A DNA stretch of 64,000 nucleotides from Pleomorphomonas koreensis DSM 23070 (GCF_000425185.1 NZ_AULH01000001.1:186001-250000), one strand, 5' to 3'. Positions 8,002-17,618 are shown, numbered from the stretch's first letter. A program made the numbers and translations. The notes: a model not told the origin generated them from the sequence alone.

Positions 8002-10307
8002 GCCCGTTCGGCGACGGCAAGGCGCTCGGCACGCTCCCGGACCAGCACCAGGCCGGTGAAGGCCGGCAGGGCGCCGGCCAGATCGCGGACCATCTCCGCC
8101 GCCTCGGCATCGTCCTCGACCACCGCATCGGCGACGATCAGCACGGCGTCGGCGCGGGCGAGCAGCGACTCGAACAACTCGGGCGAGCGGCGGTGGCCGC
8201 AGTTGACGACGATACGGCCGAAGTCGCGGGCGAGCTTGCCGACGAAGCCGGCGACGCGGCCGGCGTTGCCGGCGATGTCGGCCGCCGCCTCGGGGCCGCC
8301 GACACCGATCAGCGTAACGTCCGGTCCGCCTTCGCAGATGGCGATATCGCCCGCCGCGGCGGCGCCGGCGATGACGTCGATGACGCCGGGCATCGGTCCC
8401 TCTACATAGGCGCGATGAAGCGGCAGCTCGTCCCAGGCGGCGTCGACCAGCAGCACGCCGTCCGGCGTCGGCACGCGAGCGAGGCCGAAGGCGATGGCGG
8501 CGGCGGCCGGGCCGTCGTCGGCGCCGATGAGCAGCACCAGCCGCGATGCGCCGGCCGTGGCGTCGAGGACGCGGGCGAGCTGGGCGAAGGCGGCGGCCGA
8601 CGCCGGTGTGCCGTCGTCGTCGGTGACGGCGCTCCTGAGGACGGCGCGCGGCGGGCGGGCGACCGGCCAGCCACGATGGTCGCGGGTCACCGAGCGGGTC
8701 GACAGCATGATTTCGGCGAGCACCGGCGGCGCCTCGGCTTCGGCTTCTTCCTCCACCTCTTCCCCGGCTTCGGGCTCGATCTCGGGCGCGTCGTCGGTTT
8801 CTTCTTCGGGCTCGGCTCCAAGCTCGGCATCGTCCCCGGCCACGAGCGGCATGGGCTCGTCGAAGACGACATCCCCGCCGGCATCCGGCCCGGCAAGCTC
8901 GTCGGCCTCGGAAACGAGAGGCGCCGCCGGCGCCTCGGCGTCCTCGTCATAGTCCGGCAGGTAGCGGCGGCCGCGATAGATGGCGACGGAGAGCGACAGG
9001 CCGAGCCCGGCGATGCCGGCCAGCGCCAGGATGATGGTGCGGCGCGGCGAATAGGGAAAGAGCGGCACGTCGGCCGGGGCGATGACGCGGGCGTCCGACA
9101 CCTGCGTGTTGGCCTGCAGGGTGATTTCCTCGGTGCGCGCCACGTAGGTCTTGTACATGTCGGCCCTGAGCGACGCCTCGTTCTCCAGTTCGCGCAGCTC
9201 GATGGTCCGCTCGCTGGTGTCGGTGACCACGGCGCTGGCGTCGTCGAGCGCCTTGCGCGCCGCCGCCTCGGCCGCCGCCGCCACCTGGTATTCGGCGTCG
9301 GTACTCGCCGACAGCGTCTTCAGCTCGCCCTCGATCTGGGCGTCGGCGCGGGCGAGGTCGCCGCGTGCCGCCACCATGCGCGGATGGCTGGGGCCGAGGT
9401 CCTGCGCCAGCTCGCCCACCGTGCGGGCGGCCAGCGCCCGCTCGATCTTGAGGCGGCTCAGCACCGTCGAATCGATGCCGGACAGCGCCGCGTCCGAACC
9501 GCTGGCCCGCGCCGCAGCGATCTTGTCGCGACGGGCCTTGGCGTCCTGGGTGCGCAGGCGGGCGGCGACATAGGCGTCGTTGAGCTGGCGCAGCGTGTCC
9601 TCGTCCACCGAGCGGCCGTTGGCGGTGAGGATGCCGTGCTCGCGGCGATAGGTTTCCAGCTTTTCCTGGGCGGCGCGCGCCTTGGCGCGGAGATCGTCGA
9701 GCTGGCGGTTGATCAGGCTGCTCGCCTCGCGCACCGCCGCCGCCTTCACGTCCACCTGATTGGCGACGAAGGCATCGGCGAGCGCCTCGGCAATGCGCGC
9801 CGAGCGGTCGGCCGAGCGGCTGCGCACGGAAATGTCGAGCACGTAGGTCTGGTCGGCGCGCGCCACCGCAGTCGCCCGGCTGAGCGCCCTCAGCGTCTCG
9901 TCGCGGCTGCCGCCGAATTCCTCGTCCCGTTCGAGGCCGAGCTTGTCGATCACCGACGACAGGATGGCCGCCGAGGTGACGACGCTGGCCTGGGTGTCGA
10001 TCCAGACGGCGTCCACGCCCTGGAGGGGCTGGGAGAGGCCGGGGCCGGCCACCTGCTTGTCGCGCGGGTCGAGCAGCACGCGGGCCGTCGATTCCCAGAC
10101 CTTGGGCGCGAAGGTGGCATAGGCGAAGCCGACGCCGAGGAACAGGAGGGTGACGCCGGCGATCAGCAGCCACTGGCGCGAGAGGATCGCCACGAGCAGG
10201 CCGAGGTCGACCTCGCCCCGCGGCCGGGAGACCGGCCGGCGCGCCTCATCGGCCAGCACGGCCGACCTGGCGATGTCCCTGTCGTCGGATGTAAGGAGGC
10301 CGTTCAA
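7998..10307 (-). CDS. Wzz/GumC-like exopolysaccharide chain-length protein with degenerate kinase-like C-domain
   Basis: Polysaccharide co-polymerase of 769 residues in the inner membrane. An N-terminal Wzz segment with a first membrane helix (about 45-66), a long coiled-coil periplasmic part (about 170-400, GNVR type), and a second helix (about 424-444) are clear. A very acidic linker (about 452-531, runs of E and D) leads to a cytosolic domain (about 560-769) with the order of a CpsD/ExoP tyrosine kinase. That domain lacks the Walker A GK(S/T): the equivalent stretch reads IGADDGPAAAA (about 594-604), and the C-terminus has no tyrosine cluster. It likely controls length or export without ATP hydrolysis. 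Confidence 0.88.
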   Translation of the reverse strand: MNGLLTSDDRDIARSAVLADEARRPVSRPRGEVDLGLLVAILSRQWLLIAGVTLLFLGVGFAYATFAPKVWESTARVLLDPRDKQVAGPGLSQPLQGVDAVWIDTQASVVTSAAILSSVIDKLGLERDEEFGGSRDETLRALSRATAVARADQTYVLDISVRSRSADRSARIAEALADAFVANQVDVKAAAVREASSLINRQLDDLRAKARAAQEKLETYRREHGILTANGRSVDEDTLRQLNDAYVAARLRTQDAKARRDKIAAARASGSDAALSGIDSTVLSRLKIERALAARTVGELAQDLGPSHPRMVAARGDLARADAQIEGELKTLSASTDAEYQVAAAAEAAARKALDDASAVVTDTSERTIELRELENEASLRADMYKTYVARTEEITLQANTQVSDARVIAPADVPLFPYSPRRTIILALAGIAGLGLSLSVAIYRGRRYLPDYDEDAEAPAAPLVSEADELAGPDAGGDVVFDEPMPLVAGDDAELGAEPEEETDDAPEIEPEAGEEVEEEAEAEAPPVLAEIMLSTRSVTRDHRGWPVARPPRAVLRSAVTDDDGTPASAAAFAQLARVLDATAGASRLVLLIGADDGPAAAAIAFGLARVPTPDGVLLVDAAWDELPLHRAYVEGPMPGVIDVIAGAAAAGDIAICEGGPDVTLIGVGGPEAAADIAGNAGRVAGFVGKLARDFGRIVVNCGHRRSPELFESLLARADAVLIVADAVVEDDAEAAEMVRDLAGALPAFTGLVLVRERAERLAVAERA

Positions 10308-10501
10308 GTCGCGTCCCGCCCTTGTTTGCAGCTTGTTAACTATGAGAGGACGCGCTTAAGGAAACGTGAACGCTGTCGCTCGAAATAGAGCCTTCGACCC
10401 GGCCCGCGAGACCGCCGGTTAACCCCGCCGCCACGACGATCTCTTCAGAGATTTTCCAAGGTGGTCCGTCGGGCCGCCTCTGGTCGGGGGATCGACACGG
10501 C

Positions 10502-11815
10502 ATGGCCGTCCGGGCATTGCAGCTTCCGCTTTCCTATCGCGCCGGCGCCGGTTCGGGCCTGGTGCTCGACGCCCGTCCGTTCGCCGTCGGCCTGACCTTC
10601 CTCGCCGTCCTCGCGCTGTTCCTCTTGTCCGGACAGATGCTGAGCCTCATCGGCATCCCCTATGACGGCAAGGGCGGCAGCCAGCTCCTGAAGATCCACC
10701 CGGCCACCTATCTGGCCGTGCTGTCGCTCGTCGCCTGGGTCGCCGCCGGCGGCGGCGTCACCGCCTTCCTCGGCCGGAGCTGGCGCGAAAGCCCCGGCCT
10801 GCTCGTCCTGCTGCTGGCCATCGGCCTGCTGGCCTTCCAGGTGATCTTCGTTCAGAAGACGCCGCTGTCGCAGATCGCCGACAACTTCGTGCTGACCGCC
10901 TGCCTGTTCGTCGGGCTCACCCGCCTCGGGGCCGGCGAGATGCGGCGTCTCGCCCTGGTCGTGCAGGCCATCCTCGTCGTCAACAGCTTCCTGGGCTATG
11001 CCGAGGTGCTGGGCGGCTTCCGTCTGACGCCGCTCTACGTCAACGGCGCGCTGCTCGACTGGGACTGGCGGGCGACGGCGCTGCTCGGCCACCCGCTGAT
11101 GAACGCCATGACCACGGCGGTCTGCCTCGTCTCGCTGGCGCTCGGCGCCGGCCCGTTCGGCCGGCGGACCCGCCTCGCGCTGGTGCTGTTCCACTTCGGC
11201 GCGCTGTTCTTTTTCGGCGGCCGCACCGCCATCGTGCTGTCCGCCGCCACGCTCCTGGCCATCGCCGCCCTGTCGGGCGCCCGCCTGCTGCTCGGCCGAC
11301 GCTTTCCGCTGGCCGGCGCGGCGGCGGCGGTGCTCGTCGCCACGCTGCTGGTGGTCGGCGTCGTGCTGATCGTCGACGGCGGCCTGATCGACCGCCTCAT
11401 CCGCCGCTTCATCGACGACGACGGCAGCGCCATGGCGCGCGTCGCCATGCTGTCGGTCTTCCGCGGCATGTCCTGGCCGGAGGTGGTGTTCGGGCCGGAC
11501 GTCGCCACCGTCATGGCGATGCTGCCGAAGATTGGCACGCCGCTGGCCATCGAGAGCGCCTATGTCGGCTTCGTCGCCTATTACGGCGGCTTCGTTACCC
11601 TGTTCTTCCTGATGGGCCTTGCCGCTTTCATCAGCGAGTTGTTCCGCCGCTTCGGCACCGCCTCGCTGGTGCCGCTCGGCATCTACTTGCTGATGTCGAC
11701 GACGACATCGTCCTTCTCCACCAAGTCGCTGGAACTCGGTCTCCTGGTCGTCGTCGTCATGACGGCCTTCGCCTCTCGTCCGCAATCCTCCAGGGGGCCG
11801 TCGCCATCGTGCTGA
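10502..11815 (+). CDS. VpsF-like exopolysaccharide polymerase / O-antigen ligase-type membrane protein
   Basis: Polytopic inner-membrane protein of 437 residues with about ten to eleven hydrophobic segments and a larger periplasmic loop (about 290-335) between later helices, the topology of Wzy polymerases and WaaL ligases. It resembles the VpsF family of polysaccharide biosynthesis proteins. RATALLGHPLMNA and FFGGRTAIVL match the conserved H-containing and FxxGRxA motifs of the Wzy_C superfamily. It is followed by a flippase gene with a 7-base overlap, so polymerase and flippase are made together. Polymerase is favoured over ligase because of the Wzz-like gene divergently placed at 10307. 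Confidence 0.83.
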   Translation: MAVRALQLPLSYRAGAGSGLVLDARPFAVGLTFLAVLALFLLSGQMLSLIGIPYDGKGGSQLLKIHPATYLAVLSLVAWVAAGGGVTAFLGRSWRESPGLLVLLLAIGLLAFQVIFVQKTPLSQIADNFVLTACLFVGLTRLGAGEMRRLALVVQAILVVNSFLGYAEVLGGFRLTPLYVNGALLDWDWRATALLGHPLMNAMTTAVCLVSLALGAGPFGRRTRLALVLFHFGALFFFGGRTAIVLSAATLLAIAALSGARLLLGRRFPLAGAAAAVLVATLLVVGVVLIVDGGLIDRLIRRFIDDDGSAMARVAMLSVFRGMSWPEVVFGPDVATVMAMLPKIGTPLAIESAYVGFVAYYGGFVTLFFLMGLAAFISELFRRFGTASLVPLGIYLLMSTTTSSFSTKSLELGLLVVVVMTAFASRPQSSRGPSPSC

Positions 11816-13257
11816 TCCGCCAGACCATCCTCTACCTGCCGGCGCAATTCCTGTCGCCGGTCGCCCAGTTCCTGTCGATGATGATCTGGACGTGGTGGCT
11901 GTCGCCGGCGGAGATGTCCACCTTCGTGCTGGTCACCTCGACGCAGGAACTCGCCTACATGGTGAGCCGGTCGTGGTTCTCCTTCTACACGCTGCGCTTC
12001 CTGCCGCCGGCCGAGGACGCGGCCGGCCGCCGCCGCTACCTCCAGACCGAGACGACGCTGATCGGCCTGCTGACGCTGCCCGAGCTTCTGGCCGCCGCTC
12101 TCTCCATGCACTTCTTCGACGGCCGCGGCGACCCGGTGCTGGTCTTCCTGACCATCGCCGCCTACTACGTGACGCGCGGCCTCAACAACCATTACGGCGA
12201 GCGGGCGCGGGCGCAGGACAGGATCTTCGCCTATACGCTGCTACTCACCGCCGGACCGGTCGGCGGCCTCGTCGCCGGCATCGCCTCTACCGAGATGTTC
12301 GGCGCCTCGGCCGGCGAACTGCTGCTCGCCTACGCCGCCATGCAGGCGCTCGGCACCGCCGTCGCCTTGCCGATGATCGGCGCCAGCCTCCGGACGGTCC
12401 GTCTCGACGTCGCCATCCTGAAGGACGCCATCCTGAACGGCGGCCCCATGCTGGTGATCAACGGCATCGGCTGGTTCGGCGAGAACGGCATCCGCTACGT
12501 CGTCGAGCAGATCGGCGGCGCCACCGCCTTCGGCCTGATGGCGGTCGGCTGGGGCCTCGGCCGCCGCTCGGCCTCGGTCGCTTCGATGCTGGTCGCCGTC
12601 GCCGCCTTCCCGATCGCCGCCCGGCTGATCAACGCCGGCGACCGCGAGGCGGCGCTCGAACAACTGAAGATGAACGCCGCCCTGCTCACCGCCGTGCTGC
12701 TGCCGTCGGTGGTCGGCCTCTGGCTGGTCACCGACATCCTGGTCGACCTCGCCGTCGCCGAGACCTACCGCGACGTGACGCGCTCCATCCTGGGCCTCGC
12801 CGCCTTCGGCGGCATGGTGCGCGCCTACCACGCCCACGCCACCGGCCAGATGCTGACGCTCGACCGCCGCTACGGCCTGCTGGTCGCCATCGGCCTGTTC
12901 GAGATCGTCGCCACCACCGGCCTCGCCGTGGTCGGCTTCCGCATGAACTACCTGGTCGGCGTGGCGGTGGGCGCGCTCGTCGCCTCCGGCCTGACGCTGG
13001 CGCTGTCGGCCGCCGTCGCCATCCGGCTCTGCGGCTTCCGCTTCCCGGCCGCCGACACGGCGCGGATCGCCGTGGCGACGCTGGTCATGGGGCTCGCCGT
13101 CCATGCCGTCGACTGGCCGCACACCGCCCTTGGTCTTGTGGGCGCCATGCTCACCGGCGGCCTTTTCTATGTCGCCGCGCTCGCCGCCGTCTATTATAGG
13201 CGCCTGCCGCCGCTCTACGGCCGGCTCACCGAGAAACCGTCCCGGACGCCATCATGA
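11809..13257 (+). CDS. Wzx-like polysaccharide flippase (MATE/MOP superfamily)
   Basis: Integral membrane protein of 482 residues with about twelve to fourteen hydrophobic segments, expected to flip undecaprenyl-linked repeat units to the periplasmic side. It begins with a GTG that overlaps the stop of the polymerase gene by 7 bases and has a purine-rich AGGGGG upstream. The sequence has few charged residues apart from short loops such as GRRRYLQTETT. Its stop overlaps the ATG of the UPF0303 gene (ATGA). Assignment rests on length, topology and position beside polymerase, chain-length and transferase genes. Confidence 0.84.
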   Translation: MLIRQTILYLPAQFLSPVAQFLSMMIWTWWLSPAEMSTFVLVTSTQELAYMVSRSWFSFYTLRFLPPAEDAAGRRRYLQTETTLIGLLTLPELLAAALSMHFFDGRGDPVLVFLTIAAYYVTRGLNNHYGERARAQDRIFAYTLLLTAGPVGGLVAGIASTEMFGASAGELLLAYAAMQALGTAVALPMIGASLRTVRLDVAILKDAILNGGPMLVINGIGWFGENGIRYVVEQIGGATAFGLMAVGWGLGRRSASVASMLVAVAAFPIAARLINAGDREAALEQLKMNAALLTAVLLPSVVGLWLVTDILVDLAVAETYRDVTRSILGLAAFGGMVRAYHAHATGQMLTLDRRYGLLVAIGLFEIVATTGLAVVGFRMNYLVGVAVGALVASGLTLALSAAVAIRLCGFRFPAADTARIAVATLVMGLAVHAVDWPHTALGLVGAMLTGGLFYVAALAAVYYRRLPPLYGRLTEKPSRTPS

Positions 13258-13751
13258 CCTTCATCTCCCAGGAATTCCTCGACGACCTCTTGGCGCAGGA
13301 AGAGCGTCTGCAGTTCCCCGCCTTCGACAACGAGACGGCGCTGGCCCTCGGCCTCCATCTGGTGGAGCTTGGCCGCGCCCGCCGCCTGCCGATCACCGTC
13401 GACGTCCGGCGGGCCGGCCAGCAGCTGTTCCACGCCGCGCTTGCCGGCACCAGCCCCGACAACGACGAATGGGTGGTCCGCAAGAGCGCCGTGGTCATGC
13501 GTTTCGGCCACTCCTCCTACTACATGGGCCGGCGGTCGGCGCTGAAGGACGTGCCCTTCCATGAGGCGATGCTGGTCGACCCGCGCGAATACGCCGCCCA
13601 CGGCGGCTCCTTCCCGATCCGGGTGATCGGCACCGGCCTCGTCGGCACGGTCACCGTGTCGGGCCTGCCGCAGCACGAGGACCACGCGCTGGTGGTCGAG
13701 GCGCTCGACAGCTTCCTGGCCGGCCGGGCCTCGGCCGCCCCGCCCCGATAA
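13254..13751 (+). CDS. UPF0303 / HbpS-like (GlcG fold) protein
   Basis: Small cytosolic protein of 165 residues in the UPF0303 group, often labelled heme-degrading domain protein because the fold is shared with HbpS/GlcG. Features: DLLAQEERLQFPAFDNETA near the start, VVMRFGHSSYYMGRR (about 80-95) and a C-terminal GTVTVSGLPQHEDHALVVEAL, where the conserved P-x-x-x-D-H lies. Its biochemical role is not established. It overlaps the flippase stop by ATGA and so is co-translated with the polysaccharide operon, although no functional link is evident. Confidence 0.85.
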   Translation: MTFISQEFLDDLLAQEERLQFPAFDNETALALGLHLVELGRARRLPITVDVRRAGQQLFHAALAGTSPDNDEWVVRKSAVVMRFGHSSYYMGRRSALKDVPFHEAMLVDPREYAAHGGSFPIRVIGTGLVGTVTVSGLPQHEDHALVVEALDSFLAGRASAAPPR

Positions 13752-13837
13752 TCTGCCGCCAGGGCTCGACTTCCCCGTCCGACAGCGTGCATAACGGGCT
13801 TGCCTGTTTTGCGGGCGTCGAACGGGAGTGCGGTTTC

Positions 13838-14755
13838 GTGGAAATCAAGTGGCTGGAGGACTTCGTGAGCCTCGCCAACACGCGCAGCTTTTCGCGATCG
13901 GCGGTGGAGCGCCGCGTCACCCAGTCCGCCTTCAGCCGGCGAATCCAGCAGCTCGAGCAATGGCTGGGCGTGCCGCTGGTCGACCGCTCCACCTATCCGA
14001 CGACGCTGACGCCGGAGGGCCGCCGCTTTCGCGAGACCGCCGAGGAGGTGCTGCGCCTCATCCTGGTCGAGCGCGCCGAGCTGCGCTCCGGCCGCGCCGA
14101 AGGGCAGGGCATCCTCACCTTCTCGACGCTGCACTCGCTGTCGATCTCCTTCTTCCCCTGGTGGCTGAAGGATCTTGAGGCCGGTTTCGGGCCGATCCAC
14201 GCCCGGCTGATCACCGAGAACTTTCACGACAGCATCCGCATGTTCGCCGAAGGCGACTGCGACTTCCTCCTGACCTACGAGCATCCGCGCGTGCCGGTGC
14301 TGCTCGACCCCGAGCGCTTCCCCTCGCTCGATCTCGGCAGCGACCGGGTGATGCCGGTGTCGGCGCCGGCCGGCGACGGCGCGCCGTTGTTCCCGCTGCC
14401 CGGCAGCCCGGACAAGCCGGTGCCCTATCTCGCCTATGCGCCGGAGACCTTCCTCGGCCGCCTGGTGTCGGTGCTGCTGGCCGAGCGCGGCGAGGCGCTC
14501 AACCTCGCCAAGATCTACGAGAACCCGATGGCCGAGGCGATCAAGACCATGGCGATGACCGGCCGCGGCCTCGGCTGGCTGCCGGCCAACACGGTGCGGG
14601 CCGAGATCGACACCGGCAAGCTGGTGGTGGTCGACCCCGAGGCGGTGATCGACATGCGCATCCGCATCTATCGCAACATGGACAAGGTGCGCGCCCGCGT
14701 CGAGCGGCTCTGGACCTATCTCAAGGACCATACCGACGCCGCGCCGGCGACCTGA
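13838..14755 (+). CDS. LysR-family transcriptional regulator
   Basis: DNA-binding regulator of about 305 residues. Winged HTH at residues 1-60 (IKWLEDFVSLANTRSFSRSA then VTQSAFSRRIQQLEQWLG) and a LysR substrate-binding domain from about 90. I chose the GTG at 13838 because LysR proteins begin three to six residues before WLEDF and GGGAG lies 10 bases upstream; an in-frame ATG at 13787 would add 17 unlikely residues. The effector-domain start (GILTFSTLHSLSISFFPWWL) resembles regulators often annotated HypT/YjiE-like, but the target is unknown. It converges on the cupin gene with one base between stops. Confidence 0.9.
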   Translation: MEIKWLEDFVSLANTRSFSRSAVERRVTQSAFSRRIQQLEQWLGVPLVDRSTYPTTLTPEGRRFRETAEEVLRLILVERAELRSGRAEGQGILTFSTLHSLSISFFPWWLKDLEAGFGPIHARLITENFHDSIRMFAEGDCDFLLTYEHPRVPVLLDPERFPSLDLGSDRVMPVSAPAGDGAPLFPLPGSPDKPVPYLAYAPETFLGRLVSVLLAERGEALNLAKIYENPMAEAIKTMAMTGRGLGWLPANTVRAEIDTGKLVVVDPEAVIDMRIRIYRNMDKVRARVERLWTYLKDHTDAAPAT

Positions 14756-14756
14756 G

Positions 14757-15266
14757 CTATTCCTCGCCGTCCCAGTAGCCGAGACTCGCCTCGCGCCGGC
14801 CGATGAAGCGGAACGGCTCGCTTCGCGCGCCGTCGCCGGCCGGCAGGTTGCCCTTGACCAGGAACTTGCCCGAGTCCGGATAGTCGATGATGTCCGGCTC
14901 GGCCATGGTGGAGATGGCGAGATAGCGGAGCGGCGCCTCGGAGGTGTTGACGATCTGGTGGGCGGTCTCCGGGCCGCCGGGTGGGCAGGCGATGACGTCG
15001 CCGGCCCGGATGGCATGCTGTTCGCCGCCGATGCGGAGGCTGCCGCATCCTTCGAGGATCAGGAACATCTCCTCGTTGCAGCGGTGATTGTGCAGCGGCG
15101 AGGCGCGGCATCCCGGCCCGATCTCGATCAGCGTGCAGCCGAGCATGCGGGCGCCGAGCTGGACGCCGATGGCCGAAAAGCGCGCCGCGTAGCCGGCCGG
15201 CGCCGTCCGGTCGGCGGCGTCCTCGGGATCGAAGCCGACGTCCGAGAGATTGACGATCCGTGCCAC
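14757..15266 (-). CDS. Cupin-domain protein
   Basis: Small beta-barrel protein of 169 residues. The first cupin motif reads PLHNHRCNEEMFLILEG (about 72-88, giving two His and a Glu as metal ligands) and the second includes GDVIACPPGGPETAHQIVN with a further His. It most likely binds a metal and a sugar or small acid, but the substrate cannot be told. The start ATG at 15266 gives MARIVNLSDVGF. It is tail-to-tail with the LysR gene and 12 bases upstream of it on the minus strand is the TPR lipoprotein stop region's far side, so it follows that gene's strand. Confidence 0.85.
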   Translation of the reverse strand: MARIVNLSDVGFDPEDAADRTAPAGYAARFSAIGVQLGARMLGCTLIEIGPGCRASPLHNHRCNEEMFLILEGCGSLRIGGEQHAIRAGDVIACPPGGPETAHQIVNTSEAPLRYLAISTMAEPDIIDYPDSGKFLVKGNLPAGDGARSEPFRFIGRREASLGYWDGEE

Positions 15267-15278
15267 GGGCGCCTCCCG

Positions 15279-16064
15279 TCAGCCTTGCCGGCGGGCTTCC
15301 TTCCAGGTGTTGGCCTGGCTCAGCATCGACTTGAGATAGGCGACGTTGGCTTCCGCCTGCGCCGGATCCAGCTCCTGCCGGGCGATGGCGTCGGCCTCCT
15401 TGAACTTGCCCTGCAGGCCGAGCACCAGGGCGAGGTTCTGGCGGATGCGGCTGGTGGCGCCGGGCCGGGCGGCGGCGTCGCGCAGCGTCTTCTCGGCGTT
15501 GGCGATGTCGCCGGCCAAGAGATAGGAGAGGGCGAGGTTGTTGAGGATCGACGGCTCGCCCGGCGCGATCTGCAACGCCTTCTGGTAGGCGGCGCGCGCC
15601 TCGGCCGGGTTGCCCTGCTGGTCGAGGATGGCGCCCTCGGCCGAATAGAGCTTCCAGTCGGGACGGTCGGGCCGCTGGGTGCGGCGGATGACGTTCAGCG
15701 CCTGATCGAAGTTGCCGTTGGCGGCCAGCGCCTTGCCGTAGGCGGCGCTTATCTCGGCGTCGTTGGGCGTGTTGACCATGCCCTTTTCGAGCACGGCCAC
15801 CGCCTGATCGGTGCGGCCGCCGAGGCGCAGGGCGGCGGCGTAGTTCAGGATGTTGACGCGGTTCTTCGGGTCGGCGTCGTAGCGGCCGCCCCAGGCGGTG
15901 GCGGCGGCGGCGATCTGGCTGTCGCTCATCCGGTCGATCGAGCCGGTCACCGACACGTCGCCATGGGTGGTGATCACCGGCCGGTTGCTGGCGCAGCCGG
16001 CGGCGGCGAGCGCCAGCGGCAGGAGGAGAGCGAGGAACGCGGGACGTCGGAAGCTCGGCAGCAT
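15279..16064 (-). CDS. TPR-repeat lipoprotein, TadD-like
   Basis: Probable outer-membrane lipoprotein of about 261 residues. A signal peptide with the lipobox LAAAGC ends near residue 24, then a short linker (VTGSIDRMSD) and four to five tetratricopeptide repeats (about 60-240; for example ALQIAPGEPSILNNLALSYLLAGD). TadD proteins help assemble Flp/Tad pili, but no other tad gene lies here, so a general scaffold role is equally possible. The ATG at 16064 follows GGTGAG; a GTG three codons earlier (16073) is an alternative. Confidence 0.85.
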   Translation of the reverse strand: MLPSFRRPAFLALLLPLALAAAGCASNRPVITTHGDVSVTGSIDRMSDSQIAAAATAWGGRYDADPKNRVNILNYAAALRLGGRTDQAVAVLEKGMVNTPNDAEISAAYGKALAANGNFDQALNVIRRTQRPDRPDWKLYSAEGAILDQQGNPAEARAAYQKALQIAPGEPSILNNLALSYLLAGDIANAEKTLRDAAARPGATSRIRQNLALVLGLQGKFKEADAIARQELDPAQAEANVAYLKSMLSQANTWKEARRQG

Positions 16065-16235
16065 CGGTCTCACCGGGTGGCGGGCGGCGCGGACGGGCCG
16101 CCGTCTATGCCGTCCTTGGTAATCCGTTAACCCTAACGGCCGGTTAATCCGCCGCCGCGCCGGCCGCCGCCGACGCCTTGCCGCCGCCCGCCCGCCTCTC
16201 TACATTCGGGACGATCCCGAGCCGGAGTTCTTGCC

Positions 16236-17618
16236 TTGCTGTCCGCTTTTGCCGCCCCCGATGCCGCCGCCATTCCCGTCCATGCCGTCACCTCGGAGAG
16301 GCTGGACGCCAGGCTCGCCGAACTCGGCGCCGCCGCCTGGGCCAAGGCCAGCGCCTTCGCCGCCGACGAGGGGGCGATCCTGTTGCTGCCCGACGCCGAG
16401 GGGCGTCTTGCGGCGGTGCTGTTCGGCCTCGGCCGGGAGGGCGCGGCGCGGCCGCCGCTCCTCGCCGGCAAGCTGGCGAACGGGCTGCCGGCCGGCACCT
16501 ATCGGCTGGAAGGCTGGCCGGGTGACATGGCCGAGGCGGTGCTCGGCTTCGCCCTCGGCGCCTACCGTTTCGAGCGCTACCTGAAGCCGCGCGCCGCGGC
16601 GCCGCGTCTGGTGCTGCCGGAAGGTGAGGCGGCGGCCGAGGCGGCGCGCATCGCCGCCGCCGTCTGGATGGTGCGCGACCTCGTCAACACGCCGGCCAAC
16701 GACCTCGGCCCGGCCGAGCTGGCCGCCGCCGCCCGCGAGCTGGCCGCCGCCCATGGCGCGGTGTTCGAGGAGTATTTCGGCGACGACCTGCTCGCCCGCG
16801 AATTCCCGCTGATCGAAGCGGTGGGGCGTGGCTCGCCCCGGCCGCCGCGCCTCGTCACCTTCACCTGGGGCCGGCCGGATGCGCCGAAGCTGTCGCTGGT
16901 CGGCAAGGGCGTAGTGTTCGACACCGGCGGCCTCGACATCAAGGGCGCCAGCAACATGGCCCTGATGAAGAAGGACATGGGTGGCGCCGCCAACGTGCTC
17001 GGCCTCGCCCGCCTGATCATGGAGGCCGGTCTCGACCTCCGCCTGCGCGTCGTGCTGCCGATCGTCGAGAACGCCGTCTCCGGCCTGAGCTTCCGGCCGG
17101 GCGACGTCTTTCCGTCGCGCAAGGGCCTCAGCGTGCAGATCGGCGACACCGACGCCGAGGGCCGGCTGATCCTCGCCGACGCGCTGGCCTTTGCCGACGA
17201 CGAGGCGCCGGATCTGCTGGTCGACCTCGCCACGCTGACCGGCGCCGCCCGCGTGGCGCTCGGGCCGGACATCCCGCCCTTCTATACCCGCGACGATGCC
17301 TTTGCCGCCGATCTTGCCGAGGCGAGCCGCGCCGCCGGTGACCCCCTCTGGCGCCTGCCGCTCTGGGCGCCCTACGAGGAGGGGCTGAAGTCGAAGATCG
17401 CCGACCTCAACAATATCGCGCCTGGCGGCTTCGCCGGCTCGATCACCGCCGCGCTGTTCCTCGGCCGCTTCGTCGAGCGGGCGAAGACCTGGATGCACGC
17501 CGACATCTACGCCTGGGTGCCGGCGGCGCGTCCCGGCCAGCCGGAGGGCGGCGAGGCGCAGGCGATCCGCGCCCTCTACCGCTATCTGAAGGACCGTTTC
17601 GGCCGCGCCGACGCCTGA
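16236..17618 (+). CDS. Leucyl aminopeptidase family (M17) protein
   Basis: Two-zinc cytosolic aminopeptidase of 460 residues that releases N-terminal amino acids. The C-terminal catalytic domain shows LVGKGVVFDTGGLDIK (metal-binding Lys and Asp), NMALMKKDMGGAA, and GDTDAEGRLILADAL (about 302-316), in which the usual N of NTDAEGR is D. The N-terminal domain is shorter than in PepA. A TTG start at 16236 with GGAG about 9 bases upstream is the only reasonable start giving the family N-terminus. No clear operon partner: about 160 bases separate it from the divergent TPR gene and 400 from ackA. Confidence 0.92.
   Translation: MLSAFAAPDAAAIPVHAVTSERLDARLAELGAAAWAKASAFAADEGAILLLPDAEGRLAAVLFGLGREGAARPPLLAGKLANGLPAGTYRLEGWPGDMAEAVLGFALGAYRFERYLKPRAAAPRLVLPEGEAAAEAARIAAAVWMVRDLVNTPANDLGPAELAAAARELAAAHGAVFEEYFGDDLLAREFPLIEAVGRGSPRPPRLVTFTWGRPDAPKLSLVGKGVVFDTGGLDIKGASNMALMKKDMGGAANVLGLARLIMEAGLDLRLRVVLPIVENAVSGLSFRPGDVFPSRKGLSVQIGDTDAEGRLILADALAFADDEAPDLLVDLATLTGAARVALGPDIPPFYTRDDAFAADLAEASRAAGDPLWRLPLWAPYEEGLKSKIADLNNIAPGGFAGSITAALFLGRFVERAKTWMHADIYAWVPAARPGQPEGGEAQAIRALYRYLKDRFGRADA

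Noticed and set aside
16236-17618. Inactive M17 peptidase because NTDAEGR reads DTDAEGR
   Set aside because: The metal-binding Asp and Glu and the Arg are all present; a single N-to-D change at the first position does not by itself indicate loss of activity.
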